Source of the DNA: ZC4RG35 sp964571765
GTDB lineage: Bacteria; Actinomycetota; Acidimicrobiia; Spongiisociales; ZC4RG35
DNA: 64,000 nucleotides
Assembly (NCBI GenBank): GCA_964571765.1
Contig: CAZNDH010000011.1
Span: forward strand, 1 to 64,000
Direction: 5' to 3'
Both the position numbers and the translations under genes were made by a program. The notes beneath the pieces are model-generated. The model worked only from the letters and a program-made list of their open reading frames with translations. It was not told the DNA's origin and ran no database searches. Of this stretch, positions 16,811 to 25,792 are shown one piece after another (positions within the stretch are counted from its first letter, which is position 1; each line of letters begins with the position of its first letter).

Positions 16811-17290
16811 ATGACCAACGAAGAGCCCACCTTTCTCACCTCGGCCGCCATGGAGAAGCTGATCGAAGAGCTGGAGCACCTCAAGACGGTGGCCCGTCGG
16901 GAGATGGAGGAGCGGATCGCCGAGGCACGCTCCCACGGCGACCTCAGGGAGAACGCCGAGTACGACGCGGCCAAGAACGCCCAGGGTCTCATGGAGGCAC
17001 GCATTCGAAAGCTGGAGCATTTGATCCACACCGCCGAGGTCGGCGAGACCTCCTCGACGACCGTGGTCGAGGTGGGGAGCGTGGTCACGGTGGAGGACCA
17101 TGACGGTGACCGGCTCGACTATTTCGTCGCACCCCAGGAGAACCGGGTCCCCGGAGTCCTCCTCGCCTCCCCTGCCAGTCCGGTGGGCGCCGCTCTCCTT
17201 GGTGCCGCTGTCGGCGACGAGATCTCCTACCAGGCACCCGCCGGGGTGTTCACCTTGAAGGTGACCGCCGTGCGGCCGTTCCAGGGCTGA
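16811..17290 (+). CDS. greA: Transcription elongation factor GreA
   Basis: A 159-residue protein that rescues backtracked RNA polymerase by stimulating transcript cleavage. The N-terminal coiled coil starts FLTSAAMEKLIEELEHLK, and its acidic tip HGDLRENAEYDAAKNAQ carries the Asp and Glu that reach the polymerase active site. The FKBP-like C-terminal domain shows PVGAALLGAAVGDEISYQAP. Length is normal. It stands alone ahead of mgtE, which follows in the same direction after 47 bp. Confidence 0.95.
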   Translation: MTNEEPTFLTSAAMEKLIEELEHLKTVARREMEERIAEARSHGDLRENAEYDAAKNAQGLMEARIRKLEHLIHTAEVGETSSTTVVEVGSVVTVEDHDGDRLDYFVAPQENRVPGVLLASPASPVGAALLGAAVGDEISYQAPAGVFTLKVTAVRPFQG

Positions 17291-17337
17291 CGACAGCAGT
17301 TACCCTGCCCCCACCCGTCGACTATCCGGGGTGAGCT

Positions 17338-18744
17338 TTGAGAATCCGGCTGCGCAGCCCCCGTCATCTTGCACGCACCCTCATCGATCTCGCTCGGCGC
17401 GAGCCCGATGAGGTCGCCGACTACCTCGAGGCCAACCCCGAGGAGTGGGAAGCCCTGGCCGAGGCGGCCCCCGGTGACGCAGCCGACGTCCTCGAACAGC
17501 TCGACGAGGGGGACGTGGCCGGTCTTCTCGGCGGGTTGGCCCCACTCGAGGCTGCCGAGATCCTCGAGGAGATCGCCCCGGAGCTTGCTGCCGAGCTGAT
17601 CGAGGGGCTACCGGTGGCCAGCCTGGCCGCCGCCCTGAGCGAGATGCCCGGCGACGCCGCCGCCGACCTCCTCGGGGAACTCGACACCGAGGTACAAGAA
17701 GATCTGCTGGCGGCGATGACCACCCAGGCCGAGGAGGAGGTCCGTAGCCTCCTCGCCTACCCCGCCGACAGCGCCGGCGGGCTGATGACCACCGACATCG
17801 CCAAGCTTCCGCTCGGGCTGACCACTGGTGAAGCCATCGAGCGGATCCGCCAGCTCCACGACGAGTACGAGGACCTCTCCTACGTCTATGTGGTCGACGA
17901 CCAGGACAGGCTGGCCGGAGTCATCTCGTTTCGCGACCTCGTGTTCCGCCGCCCCGGGTCTCCATTGGCCGACGTGATGGTGGCCGACCCCGTGGCGGTG
18001 CATCCCCTCACCGACCGCGAGGAGGTCGCCGAGATCTGCCAGAGGTACCACTTCTTCGGGGTTCCGGTCGTCGACGATGCCGGGGTGCTCATCGGCATGG
18101 TGACCACCGAGGCGGTCATGGAGGCCATTCAGGATGAAGCCTCAGAGGACTTTGCCGCTGCAGTCGGCGCCGGGCCCGGGGAAACGGTGTACACCGCCAT
18201 ACCCCGGTCGATTCGCGCCCGGTCGCCCTGGCTGTTGGTCAATCTCGCTCTGGCCACCGTGGTGGCCATCGTGGTCGAGCAGTTCACCGGGGTGATCTCC
18301 CGGCTTCCGGTGCTGGCGGCGCTGATGCCGGTGGTGGCCACTCTCGGGGGCAACAGCGGCCAGCAGAGCCTGGCGGTGGTGGTCCGGGGCCTGGCCACCG
18401 ACGACATCCCGGGGAGCCAGGTGCCCTCGGTGCTCGGCCGTCAGGCCAGGATCGGGGTTCTCAACGGTCTGCTGCTGGCGACGGTGGCCGCCGGCCTCGC
18501 CAGCCTGCTCCTGGTCACAGGGGTGTTCGACTCCAACGAAACGCCGACGTGGAGGATCAGCCTGGCGGTGTCCATAGGGGTGGTGGTCAACCTGACAGTG
18601 GCTTCGGTGGCGGGAACCGGCATCCCCCTCATCATGAGGAAGCTCGGTCAGGACCCTGCCCTTGCCTCCACCATCTTCCTGACGCTGATCACCGACTCGG
18701 TCGGCTTCGGGGGTTTCCTCATCGTCTCGGGGATCCTGACATGA
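17338..18744 (+). CDS. mgtE: MgtE-family magnesium transporter
   Basis: A 468-residue protein. The N-terminal superhelical domain repeats Leu/Ala-Glu helices (for example PGDAADVLEQLDEGDVAGLL), two CBS domains follow at about 140-265, and five membrane helices form the channel. Ion-path motifs are PVVATLGGNSGQQSLAVVVR and the closing ASTIFLTLITDSVGFGGF. In the family, the N and CBS domains close the channel when cytosolic magnesium is high. TTG 17338 is the only start giving a full N domain, with GGGGTGAG just upstream as the ribosome site. Confidence 0.93.
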   Translation: MRIRLRSPRHLARTLIDLARREPDEVADYLEANPEEWEALAEAAPGDAADVLEQLDEGDVAGLLGGLAPLEAAEILEEIAPELAAELIEGLPVASLAAALSEMPGDAAADLLGELDTEVQEDLLAAMTTQAEEEVRSLLAYPADSAGGLMTTDIAKLPLGLTTGEAIERIRQLHDEYEDLSYVYVVDDQDRLAGVISFRDLVFRRPGSPLADVMVADPVAVHPLTDREEVAEICQRYHFFGVPVVDDAGVLIGMVTTEAVMEAIQDEASEDFAAAVGAGPGETVYTAIPRSIRARSPWLLVNLALATVVAIVVEQFTGVISRLPVLAALMPVVATLGGNSGQQSLAVVVRGLATDDIPGSQVPSVLGRQARIGVLNGLLLATVAAGLASLLLVTGVFDSNETPTWRISLAVSIGVVVNLTVASVAGTGIPLIMRKLGQDPALASTIFLTLITDSVGFGGFLIVSGILT

Positions 18745-18793
18745 TCCAAGGCGGCGACCCCCGATGAACCGCCTACTCGGCTCACACCCGCGG

Positions 18794-19297
18794 CTAGGAG
18801 CCGATCACCGCCTCACCCAGTGACCGGAACGGTCCCTGGTACCGGATGGTGTCTCCCTCGACCAAGCTCACCAGATGGTGCCGGTCGAGCAGGGTGCGCT
18901 GCTCCTCATCTCGGTCGCCATCGGGGATGGCGAAGACCTCGGGCCCACGCGGGTCGTCGAAGACCTCGACACCCCAGAGCCCAGGATGGGCCTGCTTGAG
19001 ATCGACGAGGAAGTTGAACAGGTCTACGTCGGTATACCCGCCGACCGGGACCACCAGGTGGAGCACCTCGCCGTTGGCCGTGGAGAGCCGGCCCGCGGTC
19101 TGGTAATCGGTGATCACCTGTCCACGTAGCGTGGTGCTGGTCACCTCTCCGCCGCCGCTGGTGGTGGTAGAGCCGTCTGAGGCCGAGGTGGTTGTCACCG
19201 GACTGGTGGTGGTAGTCGGATTGGCCTCTCCGTCATCGCAGGCGGCCAGGGTGCCCACCAGGGCAAGCGCCAGCAGCGCCCTCGTTGCAGAAGTCAT
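18794..19297 (-). CDS. Hypothetical lipoprotein with Thr/Ser linker
   Basis: A 167-residue secreted lipoprotein: signal peptide ALLALALVGTLAAC with the lipid Cys, a Thr/Ser/Gly-rich linker to about residue 55, and a compact C-terminal domain (starts VITDYQTAGRLSTANGE). The domain includes a strand-rich HLVVPVGGYTDVDLFNFLVD segment. It belongs to no family I recognise. ATG 19297 is chosen over GTG 19303 as the better signal-peptide start. It converges with mgtE and lies downstream of the class IV aminotransferase after 40 bp, so it may share that transcript. Confidence 0.75.
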   Translation of the reverse strand: MTSATRALLALALVGTLAACDDGEANPTTTTSPVTTTSASDGSTTTSGGGEVTSTTLRGQVITDYQTAGRLSTANGEVLHLVVPVGGYTDVDLFNFLVDLKQAHPGLWGVEVFDDPRGPEVFAIPDGDRDEEQRTLLDRHHLVSLVEGDTIRYQGPFRSLGEAVIGS

Positions 19298-19337
19298 TCC
19301 CACTGAACGTGCCCTACGACTGACCGGTTCCCGGGAT

Positions 19338-20153
19338 TCACCCGCCGACCGCTTCGAGGAAGGCAGACTGGATACTCCCGGTCACCGGGCCCTCGTCGAA
19401 CTCGCGATCTCCCACCGCCGAAACCGACTGGATCTCCCGAATGGTGGAGAAGGCGAGGGCCTCGTCGGCCCGGTCGAGGTGTTCCAGGGTCGACCGGGTC
19501 TCCACGATCTCAACACCCAGCTTGGAACACAGCTCGAAGACCACCCGCCGGGTGATCGAGTCGAGGATTCCCAGCGAGAGTGACGGGGTCTCGACCACCC
19601 CTTCCACCACCCAGCCAACCGAGAAGGTGGGCCCTTCCAGGATCAAACCGTCCCCTGTGAGCAACAGCGCGTCGTCGAACCCCTCCTGGTGGGCCCGCCG
19701 GGTGGCAGCCATGTTCGGCGCGTACGAGATGAGCTTGGCCCCGGCCAACTCCCATGGAGCCCCGGCACTGTGCCAGGGGGCCGTCACCGGGAGGAGGCGG
19801 GCAGGCCCTCCGACCCGGGACCAGGGATGGCCGAACACGATGACCAGCGACTCCCCGTCGACCCCGGGCACCGTGGAGCCCCGGGTGACCACCATCCGCA
19901 CTGCCCCGTCCCCGAGCCCGGCAGCGACCTCGTCGGCCCACCGGGCAAGATCGGAAAGTGGGGGCAGTTCGATGTCCAGGGCGGCAGCACTCCGCTCAAG
20001 TCGCTCGAGGTGGTCGTCGCCACGGAACAGGACCCCCCCATATGCCTTGATCACCTCAAAGCACCCATCACCGCGGAGCACCGATGAGTCGGTCACCGGG
20101 ACCCTACCGTCGGAGGGCTCCCCGTTGATCAACACCGTGGTGATGGCGCTCAA
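19338..20153 (-). CDS. Class IV aminotransferase (branched-chain / aminodeoxychorismate lyase fold)
   Basis: A 271-residue fold-type IV PLP enzyme. DSSVLRGDGCFEVIKAYGG is the N-terminal signature, the PLP lysine is in AGAKLISYAPNMAATRRA, and GFDDALLLTGDGLILEGPT follows it, then SLGILDSITRRVVFELC. The family includes IlvE, D-amino acid transaminase and PabC. The short length and YAPN motif do not separate these, so the substrate is open. It overlaps the nadE stop by four bases and is probably translated from the same message. Confidence 0.86.
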   Translation of the reverse strand: MSAITTVLINGEPSDGRVPVTDSSVLRGDGCFEVIKAYGGVLFRGDDHLERLERSAAALDIELPPLSDLARWADEVAAGLGDGAVRMVVTRGSTVPGVDGESLVIVFGHPWSRVGGPARLLPVTAPWHSAGAPWELAGAKLISYAPNMAATRRAHQEGFDDALLLTGDGLILEGPTFSVGWVVEGVVETPSLSLGILDSITRRVVFELCSKLGVEIVETRSTLEHLDRADEALAFSTIREIQSVSAVGDREFDEGPVTGSIQSAFLEAVGG

Positions 20154-21826
20154 GAGGCCCCCGGGCGATAGGCGTTGGTGATCGGCAGCCGGCGATCCTT
20201 GCCAAATGCCTTGGTGGTCACCTTTACCCCCGGGGCAGCCTGCCGCCGCTTGTACTCATTGCGGTCGACCATAGACGCCACCCGGGTTACCAGGGCGCGG
20301 TCGTATCCCGCGGCGACGATCGCCTCCACCCCCAGGTCGCCTTCGACATACTGCTCCAGCACCATGTCGAGCAGGTCATACGGGGGAAGGCTGTCGGTGT
20401 CGAATTGGTCGGGGCGCAACTCGGCGGAGGGCGGCTTGTCGATGGTGCGCTGGGGGATGACCTCGCCGTCCTTGTTGCGCCATCGGGCCAGGTCGTAGAC
20501 CAGGCTCTTGAACACATCCTTGAGTACCGCGAACCCGCCCACCATGTCACCGTAAAGCGTGGCATATCCGACCGCGGTCTCCGATTTGTTGCCGGTGGCC
20601 ACCACCATGTGGCCGAATTTGTTGGACAGTGCCATGAGGACGGCTCCCCGGATCCTCGCCTGGAGGTTCTCCTCGGCAAGCCCGAACCCGGTGCCCGAGA
20701 AGACCTCGTCCAGCACACTCAGGTACGCCGTGTACACCTCCTCGATGGGTAGCACGTCGAACCGGATCCCCAGGTTCGACGCCAGCTGCCACGCATCGTC
20801 GATCGAGTGCTGTGAGGAGAACCGTGATGGCATGGAGACTCCCCAAACCGACGCCGGTCCCAGGGCATCGGTGGCGATGGCGGCGGTCAGCGCCGAGTCG
20901 ATGCCACCGGACAGCCCAACCACCACGCCGTGGAAGTCGTTCTTCCTCACGTAGTCCCCGAGACCGGTGACGAGGGCGCGGTACACCTCCTCGACCGGAT
21001 CGAGCAAGGGCACCACCGGTGGAAGGGCGGCATCAGGCCCACCACGCCCGGCGTCGTCGACCGGGTCGGGGACCTCGACCACGAAGAAGTCCTCCTCGAA
21101 CTGTGGTGAACGATGCAGGATCGCGCCGGAAGGGTCGATGACCACCGAGGCTCCGTCGAACACCAGCTCGTCTTGGCCGCCCACCAGGTTGAGATAGACG
21201 ACGGGACAGCCGGTCGACCGGGCCCTGTCGGCCAGCATTCTCTCCCGCTCGACCGCCTTGCCCCGGTGATAGGGGGAGGCATTCACGTTGAGGAGAAAGC
21301 GGGCACCGGCACCCGCCTGTTGGGCTGGCGGACCGTCGGGGACCCAAATGTCCTCACAGATGGAAATCCCGACCGGAGTCCCGGCGATGTCCCACACCTG
21401 AGCGGGCACCGTTCCGGGCGTGAAGTTGCGATCCTCGTCGAACACCCCGTAATTGGGGAGGAGCACCTTGTGGTATACCCCCAACACCTCTCCTTGGCGT
21501 ATCACCGCAACCGCGTTGGCGACCTGTCGTTCCCAAGCGTCGTCGACAATCCGTCGCCCGGGCTCGACCGGGTCGGCGAAACCCACCACCACCGTCGTCC
21601 TCTCGGTCTGCGAGGCGAGCCGCTGCACCGCGGCCAGGTTGGCTGCGACGAAGTCGGGCCGGTGTACCAGATCCTCGGGGGGGTAACCGGTGAGGCCAAG
21701 TTCGGGGGTGAGGAGAATGTCTGCGCCCGCTGCCTTGGCGCGAGCCATGGCCTCGGCGATCTGATCCTCGTTCCCGGTGATGTCGCCAACCCTGAGGTTG
21801 AGTTGCGCTCCGGCCACCCGAATCAT
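20150..21826 (-). CDS. nadE: Glutamine-dependent NAD+ synthetase
   Basis: A 558-residue two-domain enzyme. Residues 1-260 are a nitrilase-type glutaminase with Glu in LLTPELGLTGYPPEDL, Lys in YHKVLLPNYGVFDEDR and Cys in VGISICEDIW. Residues 290-558 are the synthetase with the ATP-pyrophosphatase loop VGLSGGIDSALTA and the NAD-site block ATGNKSETAVGYATLYGD. It amidates nicotinic acid adenine dinucleotide as the last step to NAD. It starts the minus-strand unit, divergent from glnE across 56 bp. Confidence 0.96.
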   Translation of the reverse strand: MIRVAGAQLNLRVGDITGNEDQIAEAMARAKAAGADILLTPELGLTGYPPEDLVHRPDFVAANLAAVQRLASQTERTTVVVGFADPVEPGRRIVDDAWERQVANAVAVIRQGEVLGVYHKVLLPNYGVFDEDRNFTPGTVPAQVWDIAGTPVGISICEDIWVPDGPPAQQAGAGARFLLNVNASPYHRGKAVERERMLADRARSTGCPVVYLNLVGGQDELVFDGASVVIDPSGAILHRSPQFEEDFFVVEVPDPVDDAGRGGPDAALPPVVPLLDPVEEVYRALVTGLGDYVRKNDFHGVVVGLSGGIDSALTAAIATDALGPASVWGVSMPSRFSSQHSIDDAWQLASNLGIRFDVLPIEEVYTAYLSVLDEVFSGTGFGLAEENLQARIRGAVLMALSNKFGHMVVATGNKSETAVGYATLYGDMVGGFAVLKDVFKSLVYDLARWRNKDGEVIPQRTIDKPPSAELRPDQFDTDSLPPYDLLDMVLEQYVEGDLGVEAIVAAGYDRALVTRVASMVDRNEYKRRQAAPGVKVTTKAFGKDRRLPITNAYRPGAS

Positions 21827-21835
21827 GATGCCGAC

Positions 21836-21841
21836 ACGTTA
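21836..21841 (-). promoter_or_regulatory. Candidate -10 hexamer TAACGT for nadE
   Basis: It ends nine bases before ATG 21826. The glnE hexamer faces the other way 30 bp to the right, so two divergent leaderless promoters would share this gap. Confidence 0.45.
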
Positions 21842-21870
21842 CGCGGTAGTAGATCCACCTCTCGACGTCA

Positions 21871-21876
21871 TACCCT
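21871..21876 (+). promoter_or_regulatory. Candidate -10 hexamer TACCCT for glnE
   Basis: It ends six bases before GTG 21883 and supports that start. Confidence 0.45.
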
Positions 21877-21882
21877 GGCACG

Positions 21883-24609
21883 GTGGTCCAGTCACGAAGG
21901 TCAGCAGGACGTCACCCCGATGAGGAGCTGGTGCTGGCGGTGACCGCCCCCACCGCCGATCCGGAGGGGGCCCGGACACGTCTCGCCGCGGTCCTGAGCG
22001 CCGATCCTTCGCTCATCCACGATGAAGCCGGGCTGCGCCGGGCCGCGGTCATCTGCGGGGCTAGCCGGGCCCTGGGCAACGCCCTGGCGGTCCATCCCCG
22101 GCTGCTCGCCGGGGACACCGACCCCAGCTCGGTGCCGCTTCGCTGGCGGTCGGCGCTGATCGAGGTGGCCGGGGACGAGCTGCTCGGTGTTATCGACGTC
22201 GCCCGGGCCACTGCCCTCCTCTCCGAGGCCATGGACCGGATCGTCGCCGAGGCCCTCGCCCGAGCGACCGAGGCGATAGCTCCCCGTCACCCTCTGGTGC
22301 CCGACCTGCCTTTCGCGGTGATTGCCATGGGGAAGTGGGGTGCCGGTGAGCTCAACTACTACTCGGACATCGACCTGGTCTTCGTCCACCAGGGTGACGA
22401 GGGCAGCGAGGCCGAGGCCCGGGCAGCGGCCATCGCCCTGGCCTCCAGGCTGATGACCGACCTCTCCTCGCCGACCTTTGAGGGGACCGCCCTGGTGGTC
22501 GACGCCGATCTGCGGCCGGAGGGAACCATGGGACCACTCAGCAGGAGCCTTGAAAGCCACCGCGCCTACTACCGACGGTGGGCAGAGGCATGGGAGCTCC
22601 AGGCGCTGCTCAAGGTGCGGCCCGCAGCAGGTGACCCCACACTCGGGTCACGGTTCCGGGAGATGGCCGATCAATTGCTCTGGGAGGAAGGGCTCGACCC
22701 CGAGGCGCTGCGCAGCATCCGCCTGCTCAAGGCACGTGCCGAGGAGGAAGCCTCCCCACGCGACATCAAACGGGCACCTGGCGGGATCCGCGACATCGAG
22801 TTCGCCGTCCAGATCCTCCAGTTGGTTCATGGCCGGTTCGACCCCGATCTTCGGGTCACCGCCACGCTCGACGCCCTCACTGCTCTCGGTGAGCACGGCT
22901 ATATCGAGCAGGAGGAGGCCGGCAGTCTCGCCCAGGCCTATCGCTTCCTCCGATCTCTCGAGCATCGGCTCCAGCTCTGGGACCTGACACAGACCCACGT
23001 GGTTCCCGAGTCTCCTGAGGAGCGGGAGCGACTCGGACGGGGGATGGGATTCATCACCGATCCGGTCATCGACCTCGACCGGCGGCTCTCGGCGGTACGG
23101 CGCGAGGTGCGCGACCTACACGAGAGGCTCTACTTCAGGCCGATCCTCGACTCGCTCGCCGGAGTGAGCTCGGCGCGGCTCGGACCTGACGAAGCACGGC
23201 TACGCCTCAGTGCCCTCGGGTTTGAGGAGGTCACCGCTGCGGCCAGGGCCTTCGAGGACATGACCAGCGGGCTGAGTCGCCGGTCCCGGGTCATGCAACA
23301 AGTGCTCCCGTTGATGCTCGACTGGCTCTCCCTGTCCCCCGACCCCGATCTCGGCCTCGACCAGATGCGCCTCCTCATGGCGAACACCGCCGACCACGCC
23401 GCACTGGTGACCCTGCTCCAGGCATCACCGGTGGCTGGGGAGCGTCTCAGCTTGCTCCTGGGCACGGGACGGCTTCTCGGCTCGCTGATCGACCGCATAC
23501 CCGAGTTCGTCCCCCGGCTCGCCGATGATCGGCCCAACTGGGACATCCGCGACGCCGACGGCGCCACCGAGCGGCTGATCGGCCTTCTCAACTCGAGGCC
23601 CGACCCCGATGCCAAGGTGGGGACCATCCGGCGCTTCGTCCGCCGACGCAAGTTGCGCATCGCTGCCCGGGACATCCTCGACAACGCCTCCGCCGAAGAG
23701 ACCATTGGGGCACTGTCCGACAGCGCGGATGCGACCCTTGCCGGCGGGCTCCACGCCCTCACCGACGGTGACCCCGCAGGGTTCGGTGCCATCGCCATGG
23801 GAAAGTGGGGCGGAAGAGAGCTCTCCTACGGCTCCGACGTCGACCTGATCTACGTCTACGCCGATGAAGCGGGCCGGGAGCGTGCTCTCAAGCTTGCGGT
23901 CGACCTGAGACGGGTGATCTCCGAGCCGGGACGCCACGGCGACGGCTATGACCTCGACACCGAGCTCCGCCCCGAAGGGCGGCGAGGACCGCTGGCACGC
24001 TCGGTGGAGGGCTTCCGTCGCTACTACCAGGAGTGGGCCGAGCCCTGGGAGATCCTCGCCCTGGTCAAGGCGAGACCCGCCGTGGGCGATCCTCTGGTGC
24101 TCGATGAGTTCGCCGCTCTGATCGAGCCCGTGGTGTGGGCCCCCTCCCTGGACCGGAAGGTCGAACGGGAGATCCGCGGCACCAAGGCCCGGGTCGAGTC
24201 CGAGCGGCTGCCTGCGGGATACGATCCCATCTACCACCTCAAACTGGGGCCGGGCGGGCTCAGCGACATCGAATTCCTGACCCAGCTTCTCCAGCTCCGG
24301 CATGGGGGCTCGGAGCGGGCGTTGCGGGTCACCGGCACCATCCCTGCCCTCGGCGCCCTCCACGAGGCCGGGGTCCTCGGCGCCGACGACTTCCGCTCCC
24401 TCCACGAGGGTTACCTGTTCCTCACCAGGGTTCGCCTCAGGCTCCACCTCCAGAAGGGACAGGCCGGCGACCTGTTCCCGTCCGACCAACGAAAGCTGGG
24501 CCGTCTCGCCGCCAGCCTGGGATACGACCGCCGCTCCGACCTGTGGGAGGAGTACCGCCGCAACACCCGAAAGGCCCGCCGCACCTTCGAGGCCCTGTTC
24601 TACGAGTGA
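21883..24609 (+). CDS. glnE: Glutamine synthetase adenylyltransferase / adenylyl-removing enzyme
   Basis: A 908-residue enzyme with two nucleotidyltransferase domains. The N-terminal copy has MGKWGAGELNYYSDIDLVFV, and the C-terminal copy has MGKWGGRELSYGSDVDLIYV. Both keep the paired Asp residues, followed by LRPEGTMGPLSRS and LRPEGRRGPLARS. In the family the N half deadenylylates and the C half adenylylates glutamine synthetase in response to nitrogen state. Slightly shorter than the usual ~950-1000 residues. No glnA or glnB lies in the window. The start is GTG, with no ribosome site. Confidence 0.95.
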   Translation: MVQSRRSAGRHPDEELVLAVTAPTADPEGARTRLAAVLSADPSLIHDEAGLRRAAVICGASRALGNALAVHPRLLAGDTDPSSVPLRWRSALIEVAGDELLGVIDVARATALLSEAMDRIVAEALARATEAIAPRHPLVPDLPFAVIAMGKWGAGELNYYSDIDLVFVHQGDEGSEAEARAAAIALASRLMTDLSSPTFEGTALVVDADLRPEGTMGPLSRSLESHRAYYRRWAEAWELQALLKVRPAAGDPTLGSRFREMADQLLWEEGLDPEALRSIRLLKARAEEEASPRDIKRAPGGIRDIEFAVQILQLVHGRFDPDLRVTATLDALTALGEHGYIEQEEAGSLAQAYRFLRSLEHRLQLWDLTQTHVVPESPEERERLGRGMGFITDPVIDLDRRLSAVRREVRDLHERLYFRPILDSLAGVSSARLGPDEARLRLSALGFEEVTAAARAFEDMTSGLSRRSRVMQQVLPLMLDWLSLSPDPDLGLDQMRLLMANTADHAALVTLLQASPVAGERLSLLLGTGRLLGSLIDRIPEFVPRLADDRPNWDIRDADGATERLIGLLNSRPDPDAKVGTIRRFVRRRKLRIAARDILDNASAEETIGALSDSADATLAGGLHALTDGDPAGFGAIAMGKWGGRELSYGSDVDLIYVYADEAGRERALKLAVDLRRVISEPGRHGDGYDLDTELRPEGRRGPLARSVEGFRRYYQEWAEPWEILALVKARPAVGDPLVLDEFAALIEPVVWAPSLDRKVEREIRGTKARVESERLPAGYDPIYHLKLGPGGLSDIEFLTQLLQLRHGGSERALRVTGTIPALGALHEAGVLGADDFRSLHEGYLFLTRVRLRLHLQKGQAGDLFPSDQRKLGRLAASLGYDRRSDLWEEYRRNTRKARRTFEALFYE

Positions 24610-24626
24610 GGCTCCTCGCCCGGGTT

Positions 24627-24632
24627 TACCAT
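24627..24632 (+). promoter_or_regulatory. Candidate -10 hexamer TACCAT for the M20 hydrolase
   Basis: It ends eight bases before ATG 24641, in the 31-bp gap after glnE. It fixes the start and makes the long upstream open frame inside glnE unlikely. Confidence 0.45.
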
Positions 24633-24640
24633 CCGGTCCC

Positions 24641-25792
24641 ATGCCTCCTACCTCGCTGACCGCCCACGTCGAGGCGGTCACACCCAGGATCGTCGAGCTG
24701 CGCCGCCTCCTTCACCGCCACCCCGAGCCGGCCAACCAGGAGGAGCGCACCACCGAGATCCTCGCCAAGACGTTGGCCGATGAGGGAATCCCGGTCGGGC
24801 TGCGACCGGGAGGAACCGGGCTCTGGGCCGACATCGGAGACCGGCCCATCGTGGGGTTCCGCGCCGACATCGACGGGCTTCCCATCGACGAGCCCGTGGA
24901 GAACAACCCCCGTTCCGGGAACCCCGGCTGGATGCACGCCTGTGGCCACGACGCCCATGCCGCAGTGGCTGCAGGTATCGCCATCATCCTGTCACGGTTA
25001 GGGCTCTCCCCCGGGTTCAGGGTGTTCTTCCAGCCGGCGGAGGAGACGATCACCGGGGGGGCCGTCGAGCTGGTCTCGGAGGGGATGGTCGACGGTCTCG
25101 AAGCACTGATCGCCTTCCACGTCGACCCCACCCTGGACACCGGCAAGGTGGGGGTGAAGCCGGGTCCGGTGACTGCCGGCGCCGACGGCTTCGTCATCGT
25201 CCTCGAAGGTCCTGGGGGCCACACCTCCCGGCCCCACCGGACGGTCAACCTGGTAGCCGCGGCGGCACGGGTGGTCGGTGACCTCCCCGAGGTCGTCCGT
25301 TCCTCGTTCGATGCTCGGCTGCCTGTGGTCACCGCGTTCGGCGCCATTCACGGGGGCGAGGCCCCCAATGTGATACCGACCCGGGTAGAGCTCAGGGGCA
25401 CCATCCGCTCACTGGACCGGGAGATGCGTGACCGACTGCCCGGCCTGGTCGAGGCGACGGTGGGCACAATCGCCGCCGCATTCGGGGCGGGTCACCGGGT
25501 CGACTATCGCCAGGGGGTTCCACCGGTGATCAATGACTCCATGGTGGTCGAGACCGCAGCCCGGGCCATGGCGCAGGCCATCGGCGAGGAGTCGGTGGTC
25601 CCCACCGAGACCAGCATGGGAGGGGAGGACTTCGCCTACTACCTCGACCTGGTCCCCGGCGCCATGTTTCGCTTGGGGACCCGCAGTGGTGGGGGCGACC
25701 TCCACTCCGCCTCGTTCCGTGTCGACGACGGGTCGCTGCCCGTGGGGCTGGCGGCCGGCGTCGCTGCCATGATCGCCCTGTCGGAGGACTGA
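24641..25792 (+). CDS. M20-family amidohydrolase (N-acyl amino acid / hippurate hydrolase type)
   Basis: A 383-residue metallopeptidase-fold enzyme. Metal-binding blocks are WMHACGHDAHAAVAAG (Cys/His/His), FQPAEETITGG (Glu pair), a His in LIAFHVDPTLDTG and SMGGEDFAYYLD near the end. The lid domain has GPGGHTSRPHRTVNLV. These are the marks of the AbgB/hippurate hydrolase/IAA-amino acid hydrolase group, which removes an acyl group from an amino acid. The substrate cannot be read. It converges with the DAHP synthase gene with no gap. Confidence 0.9.
   Translation: MPPTSLTAHVEAVTPRIVELRRLLHRHPEPANQEERTTEILAKTLADEGIPVGLRPGGTGLWADIGDRPIVGFRADIDGLPIDEPVENNPRSGNPGWMHACGHDAHAAVAAGIAIILSRLGLSPGFRVFFQPAEETITGGAVELVSEGMVDGLEALIAFHVDPTLDTGKVGVKPGPVTAGADGFVIVLEGPGGHTSRPHRTVNLVAAAARVVGDLPEVVRSSFDARLPVVTAFGAIHGGEAPNVIPTRVELRGTIRSLDREMRDRLPGLVEATVGTIAAAFGAGHRVDYRQGVPPVINDSMVVETAARAMAQAIGEESVVPTETSMGGEDFAYYLDLVPGAMFRLGTRSGGGDLHSASFRVDDGSLPVGLAAGVAAMIALSED

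Noticed and set aside
18749..18774. Terminator between mgtE and the convergent lipoprotein gene
   Set aside because: Only a six-base stem with a 14-base loop and no T-run; too weak to list.
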